This document shows positions 6,975 to 9,543 of a DNA stretch of 9,543 bases, in pieces (within the stretch, counting starts at the first letter, position 1; every line of letters begins with the position of its first letter). Made by a program: the position numbers and the translations under genes. The notes under the pieces were generated by a model. That model saw only the letters and a program-made list of their open reading frames with translations, was not told where the DNA came from and did no database searches. The DNA comes from Alphaproteobacteria bacterium (lineage in GTDB: Bacteria > Pseudomonadota > Alphaproteobacteria > RF32 > CAG-239). The stretch spans positions 1 to 9,543 of the forward strand of contig JAFUXW010000062.1 of NCBI GenBank assembly GCA_017477035.1. The letters are read 5' to 3'.

Positions 6975-7697
6975 CTATAAATGCTTTTTGAGATTATATT
7001 CATAAAACGTTTCTACCGGCTTGAAACCTAGTTTTTTATAGATAATCAGTCCTAACTCCGATGCCGAAAGAATAAATTTATAGTGTTTATGTTCTATTTC
7101 ATAATTTAATGTTTGCTTGGTAAGTTCTGTTCCTAAGCCGTGTTTTCTGTATTCTGCCAGAACTCCAACCCAATAAACAGCTGAACATCCACCGCCACGA
7201 ATTACTTGTGATACACCGACAGCCTTTGTACCTTTATAAAAAATAAAATATGTGGCATATTTTTTACCGATATCTGTTTTGAATGATTCGTAAATATAGT
7301 CGGTATCATATTTGTCATAAACTTGTGATGCAATCTGCCCCCACAAAATCAAATCTTCTTTTGTTTTAACCGTTTTTAATGTTAATTTTTTGTTAGTTTG
7401 AAAAAGTTCTTTTTGTTCTAAGCCATAAACGATCGTTTCCTCAATAAACTCTAAATCATCCGGATATTTTTTATCTAAATCCGGAAGCGGAGTAGCTAAA
7501 TTGGTTTTATAATTTCTCGTTTCGGTTAAAATTTCTTTTAGAACAGATTTATTAACTTTTTCCGTGTACGTCGGGTTAAATCCTGCTTTTGCCGTTGGAA
7601 AAGCCCATTTGCCGTACATAATGTCATTTTTAATGTAGCAAACATTTTTTCGTTGTACTTTTACCTCGTACAAATTTTCCATAAATTTCAGCATCAT
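6975..7697 (-). CDS. GNAT family N-acetyltransferase
   Basis: The 240-residue product has a GNAT fold in its C-terminal half. Strand YFIFYKGTKAVGVSQV (150-165) leads to YWVGVLAEYRKHGLGTELTK (175-194), which holds the acetyl-CoA pyrophosphate-binding motif RKHGLG (184-189) after a beta-4 strand. FILSASELGLIIYKKLGFKP (208-227) is the typical closing part. The N-terminal 100 residues do not show a motif I know. Such enzymes transfer an acetyl group from acetyl-CoA to an amine; the acceptor is unknown and could be a small molecule, peptide or protein. The cytoplasmic location follows from the absence of signal or membrane segments. Two ATG codons are adjacent at 7697 and 7694; the first is taken because AAGGAG (7705-7710) is well spaced. 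It is tightly linked to the phosphatase, and 65 nt separate it from the PLD gene, with no clear promoter in that gap. Confidence 0.9.
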   Translation of the reverse strand: MMLKFMENLYEVKVQRKNVCYIKNDIMYGKWAFPTAKAGFNPTYTEKVNKSVLKEILTETRNYKTNLATPLPDLDKKYPDDLEFIEETIVYGLEQKELFQTNKKLTLKTVKTKEDLILWGQIASQVYDKYDTDYIYESFKTDIGKKYATYFIFYKGTKAVGVSQVIRGGGCSAVYWVGVLAEYRKHGLGTELTKQTLNYEIEHKHYKFILSASELGLIIYKKLGFKPVETFYEYNLKKHL

Positions 7698-7762
7698 AAT
7701 AGTTCTCCTTGTTTGCCTTATAGTAATTTTGTTTTATTAAAAATTAGTAAAATAGCTCAGGC

Positions 7763-8305
7763 TTAATATTTTGCCTTTCGCTTAGCAAACCATTCTTCTG
7801 ATTTAGCCTGAGTATTGATTTTCCACAATTCCTCAAAGCGATTGCGAAATTTTTGCACTTGTTCCTGCTCGTGCTTAAAAAACATACAATTTTCGCTATT
7901 TTTATCACTGGCCGCGTTCGTCCAATTAAACGAACCAGTTGTCAGCTCTTTACCGTCAAAAACGGCAAATTTATTGTGTTCAATCTTGTTTTTGGTATGC
8001 ACGCGAATATCAAAACCGCTATCATGCATTTGCGTGACTTTCGATGATTTCATCGCCGCTTGTCGCTTATCAGTCAAAATACGAATAGTTACTTTTCGCT
8101 CTTTAGCCCGTTCAAGCGCCGCCACAATATTCTCGTTATTAATGGAATACACGGCAATTTCGATAGATTGTTGGCTATTGTCAATCAGTGCAATAATTTT
8201 CTGCTCGCATTCATCTGAGGGCGTAAAAGCCACATCAACTTCCGCAAAAGCCGATTTCATCAATAATCCACCGCATAAAAGTGTATATAGAACAATTTTA
8301 TTCAT
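7763..8305 (-). CDS. Exported PLD-family nuclease with a single HKD motif
   Basis: The 180-residue product starts with a classical signal peptide, MNKIVLYTLLCGGLLMKSAFA, likely cut after Ala21. The mature part is one phospholipase D-like domain: IEIAVYSINNENIVAALERA (48-67), then VTIRILTDKRQA (72-83), then the catalytic HNKFAVFD (His110, Lys112, Asp117) followed by TGSFNWTNAA (123-132) and Glu138. One HxK(x)4D motif in a short protein is the Nuc / mitochondrial-PLD (Zucchini) type, which works as a homodimer and cleaves DNA or RNA phosphodiester bonds; here it would act in the periplasm or outside. Start ATG at 8305 is chosen because it begins the signal peptide. An upstream in-frame ATG (8356) would run through the terminator hairpin of the RNA upstream and bury the signal. 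The ribosome site is weak (GTGAG), so expression may be low or controlled by the leader. Confidence 0.88.
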   Translation of the reverse strand: MNKIVLYTLLCGGLLMKSAFAEVDVAFTPSDECEQKIIALIDNSQQSIEIAVYSINNENIVAALERAKERKVTIRILTDKRQAAMKSSKVTQMHDSGFDIRVHTKNKIEHNKFAVFDGKELTTGSFNWTNAASDKNSENCMFFKHEQEQVQKFRNRFEELWKINTQAKSEEWFAKRKAKY

Positions 8306-8315
8306 CAACTCACAT

Positions 8316-8345
8316 AAAAAAGACCACCTTTTGATTAAGGCGGCC
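8316..8345 (-). terminator. Rho-independent terminator of the structured RNA, just upstream of the PLD gene
   Basis: GGCCGCCTT (8337-8345) pairs fully with AAGGTGGTC (8322-8330), 9 bp with two G-U pairs, around the 6-nt loop AATCAA, and six T follow (8316-8321). The PLD start codon is only 11 nt further on. Four bases of its 5' arm (CGCC, 8339-8342) can instead extend the closing helix of the RNA with GGCG at 8543-8546, a possible switch. Confidence 0.85.
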
Positions 8346-8586
8346 GGAGAGTTCATAAATCTTCCCTGTGAGTAGATCCTTCTAGCCTTTGAAGTCCAAG
8401 AACTACTATTTTATACGCTAGAAGCTCCCCGACCAGAATATCATCTAATCGGGGATATATACACTGTTAGGCTGTAAACAAGCCAAACGTGTTGACGGTG
8501 CATATCCATCACCGCACAGGAAAAGGATTATGAAGTCCTCCGCGCCACTTTCTTTGGCACTAAGCAAAGGATATATTCCTATGCCT
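8316..8586 (-). ncRNA. Structured non-coding RNA of about 270 nt, class unknown
   Basis: A stand-alone unit with its own promoter and terminator, at 48-50% G+C against 15% just upstream. On the minus strand a long closing helix forms from three blocks: 8537-8542 with 8345-8350 (6 bp), 8528-8534 with 8352-8358 (7 bp), and 8515-8524 with 8361-8370 (10 bp). It encloses four hairpins: 8496-8514 (5 bp), 8461-8492 (ACAC/GTGT plus an 8-bp arm with one mismatch), 8427-8454 (11 bp, 6-nt loop) and 8379-8424 (8 bp). A 5' hairpin closes at 8581-8585 with 8556-8560. I looked for tmRNA (tag frame, CCA end), RNase P (P4 core), SRP RNA (GGUCAGG... apex), 6S and common riboswitch cores and found none. It may be a trans-acting RNA or a long leader of the PLD gene, which starts 11 nt after the U-tract. 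Confidence 0.72.
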
Positions 8587-8593
8587 AATTAAT

Positions 8594-8622
8594 ACTATAT
8601 AAAGATATTAGTAAAAAATCAA
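8594..8622 (-). promoter_or_regulatory. Promoter of the structured RNA
   Basis: TTGATT (plus coordinates 8617-8622) and TATAGT (8594-8599) are separated by exactly 17 nt on the minus strand. The predicted start is about 8585-8587, right where the G+C-rich structured sequence begins. It lies back to back with the plus-strand promoter at 8687-8714. Confidence 0.75.
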
Positions 8623-8686
8623 TAAATAATATTTCTACTAAAAGTAAAGAATAATTTCAGTATTTCAGGAGTAAAATCAGAAGTTA

Positions 8687-8714
8687 TTGACTTTGTTAAA
8701 TAACTCTTTATAGT
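8687..8714 (+). promoter_or_regulatory. Promoter of the YgjV-like gene
   Basis: TTGACT (8687-8692) and TATAGT (8709-8714) are separated by 16 nt, placing the start near 8721 and leaving a short leader of about 30 nt before the ATG at 8750. The region between this promoter and the divergent one (8623-8686) holds nothing else I can name. Confidence 0.7.
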
Positions 8715-8749
8715 ATTGGCATATTATAACACTATTTGAGAAAAAAGTT

Positions 8750-9265
8750 ATGCAAACGTATCTCATTATCGGTAACATCTTTTCTTTGCTGTCTGCGATT
8801 TGTATTGCGGTATCGGTAATTAAAAAAAGTAAAGCTGATTTGATTTGGTGGCAGATTTTAGATGTAATATTCTGCATTTTATCGAATATTGCGTTATACA
8901 CTTATGCTGCATTGACGACCAATTCGGTTGCTTTAATCCGTAATATTTTGGCCTATAAAAACAAATTAACCAAAAATATTACATGGATTTTATTGATTTT
9001 ATGCGTTGTTGTCGGATTATGGGCAAATAATCGCGGTATCATCGGCTTGTTTCCGATTATTGCATCCGCAAGCTACACAATTTTTATGTACACAACGAAA
9101 AATGAACAGCAAATGCGTTGGGCTTTGGTTTCTAACTTGATTTTATGGTTTGTTCATGATATTTATGTTCAGGCGTATCCGTCAGCGTTAACAGATATAA
9201 TTTTAAGCATTTGGACAGGGACGCAGATTTTTAAGAATAGGAATACATTTGCACTAAAAGGATAA
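8750..9265 (+). CDS. YgjV-family inner membrane protein
   Basis: This 171-residue, very hydrophobic protein resembles the bacterial YgjV inner-membrane family. It begins MQTYLIIGNIFSLLSAICIAVSV, a first membrane helix (about 3-24), and then has KKSKADLIWWQILDVIFCI (25-43), where a short basic loop leads into helix 2. Further membrane segments are at about 78-92, 96-114, 123-140 and 146-161, giving five or six in total. The Trp-rich second helix and the late LVSNLILWFVHDIY stretch (126-139) fit my memory of the family. Its biochemical role is not known; family members are small membrane proteins of about 180 residues, so this is full length. The ATG at 8750 has only a weak ribosome site (GAG about 10 nt upstream). 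It has its own promoter and is followed 4 nt later by a hydrolase gene, probably in the same transcript. Confidence 0.8.
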   Translation: MQTYLIIGNIFSLLSAICIAVSVIKKSKADLIWWQILDVIFCILSNIALYTYAALTTNSVALIRNILAYKNKLTKNITWILLILCVVVGLWANNRGIIGLFPIIASASYTIFMYTTKNEQQMRWALVSNLILWFVHDIYVQAYPSALTDIILSIWTGTQIFKNRNTFALKG

Positions 9266-9269
9266 GATA

Positions 9270-9543
9270 ATGCCGGTTATTAAAAATCCTAACAATGAGG
9301 ATATATGTATTGAAATATATAAAAGTTGTACTGATACAGCAAAATTAGCTTTTATTTGTCATGGTATAAGCGGTTATAAAGAGCAAGATGTTATTATAAA
9401 AACGGCTGAAACGTTGCAAAATATCGGGTATACCGTCATAACCTTTGATTGCCGCAATTCCCGCGGAAACAGTTTTAATAATGATCATTGTGCTTCGACA
9501 ACCTCTATGCTTGAGGATTTATCGACGGTTATAGATTGGGCAA
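9270..9543 (+). CDS. Alpha/beta hydrolase, N-terminal part (cut by window edge)
   Basis: Only the first 91 residues are present. After a short N-terminal strand region (MPVIKNPNNEDICIEIYK) comes KLAFICHGISGYKEQD (25-40), a beta strand leading into the HG oxyanion-hole motif of alpha/beta hydrolases. YTVITFDCRNSRGNS (54-68) follows, the usual strand and D-x-R-x-x-G-x-S turn of the serine-hydrolase (S33 / lysophospholipase-like) branch. SMLEDLSTVIDWA (79-91) is the helix before the nucleophile elbow. The catalytic Ser, Asp and His lie beyond the edge, so activity and substrate cannot be judged. Start ATG at 9270 has AAAAGGAT upstream and comes 4 nt after the YgjV-like stop codon, which indicates co-transcription. 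Confidence 0.85.
   Translation, partial: MPVIKNPNNEDICIEIYKSCTDTAKLAFICHGISGYKEQDVIIKTAETLQNIGYTVITFDCRNSRGNSFNNDHCASTTSMLEDLSTVIDWA

Noticed and set aside
8305..8356. Longer PLD protein from an ATG at 8356
   Set aside because: It would be translated through the terminator hairpin of the structured RNA and would bury the signal peptide. The 8305 start gives a normal exported protein.
7815..8375. A 186-codon open frame on the plus strand opposite the PLD gene
   Set aside because: It is the antisense of a gene with clear catalytic motifs and a signal peptide, it has no ribosome site, and its translation is low-complexity Ser/Leu/Ile with no family signal.
8316..8586. tmRNA, RNase P, SRP or 6S RNA for the structured RNA
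   Set aside because: There is no tag reading frame or CCA-ended acceptor, no conserved P4 core, no SRP apical sequence, and it is a multi-branched fold rather than the single rod with open centre expected of 6S. A diverged member cannot be fully excluded without a covariance search.

Overview
The window is AT-rich, intergenic DNA falls to about 15% G+C in places, and most genes are preceded by a clear AGGAG-type ribosome binding site. The standard genetic code reads well throughout. A Sec-exported phospholipase-D-like nuclease and a YgjV-type inner membrane protein point to a Gram-negative bacterium. A host-associated, AT-rich proteobacterium (possibly an alphaproteobacterium) is my best guess, but no rRNA or informational gene is present to prove it.

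Region 1 (about 1-6018, minus strand) is an apparent five-gene operon of proteins I do not recognise. In transcription order it holds a 238-residue soluble protein, two large paralogues of 508 and 518 residues with charged coiled-coil starts and degenerate ankyrin-like helical units, a 303-residue protein with one central membrane segment, and a third, more distant member of the large family. This last gene runs off the left edge and has an in-frame TAA at codon 14. Gaps are 16-64 nt and the ribosome binding sites are strong. The two large paralogues are nearly identical at both ends and diverged in the middle. A stable hairpin separates the first gene from the second.

Region 2 (6019-6394) is non-coding. 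It has a near-consensus plus-strand extended -10 promoter that faces no plus-strand gene, and the rho-independent terminator of the next minus-strand operon.

Region 3 (6395-8305, minus strand) encodes, in transcription order, an exported single-HKD PLD-family nuclease, a GNAT N-acetyltransferase and a histidine (phosphoglycerate-mutase-like) phosphatase. The last two are only 16 nt apart.

Region 4 (8316-8622, minus strand) is the most interesting non-coding element. It is a stand-alone transcription unit for an RNA of about 270 nt, with a good sigma70-type promoter, a long closing helix around four hairpins, and a rho-independent terminator immediately before the PLD gene. Its G+C (about 48-50%) stands well above the flank (about 15%). 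I could not match it to any RNA class I know.

Region 5 (8687-9543, plus strand) starts at a divergent promoter and encodes a YgjV-like membrane protein followed 4 nt later by the start of an alpha/beta hydrolase cut by the window edge.

The novel biology candidates are the Region 1 cassette and the Region 4 RNA. Function is not known for either, and the roles suggested here are inference.
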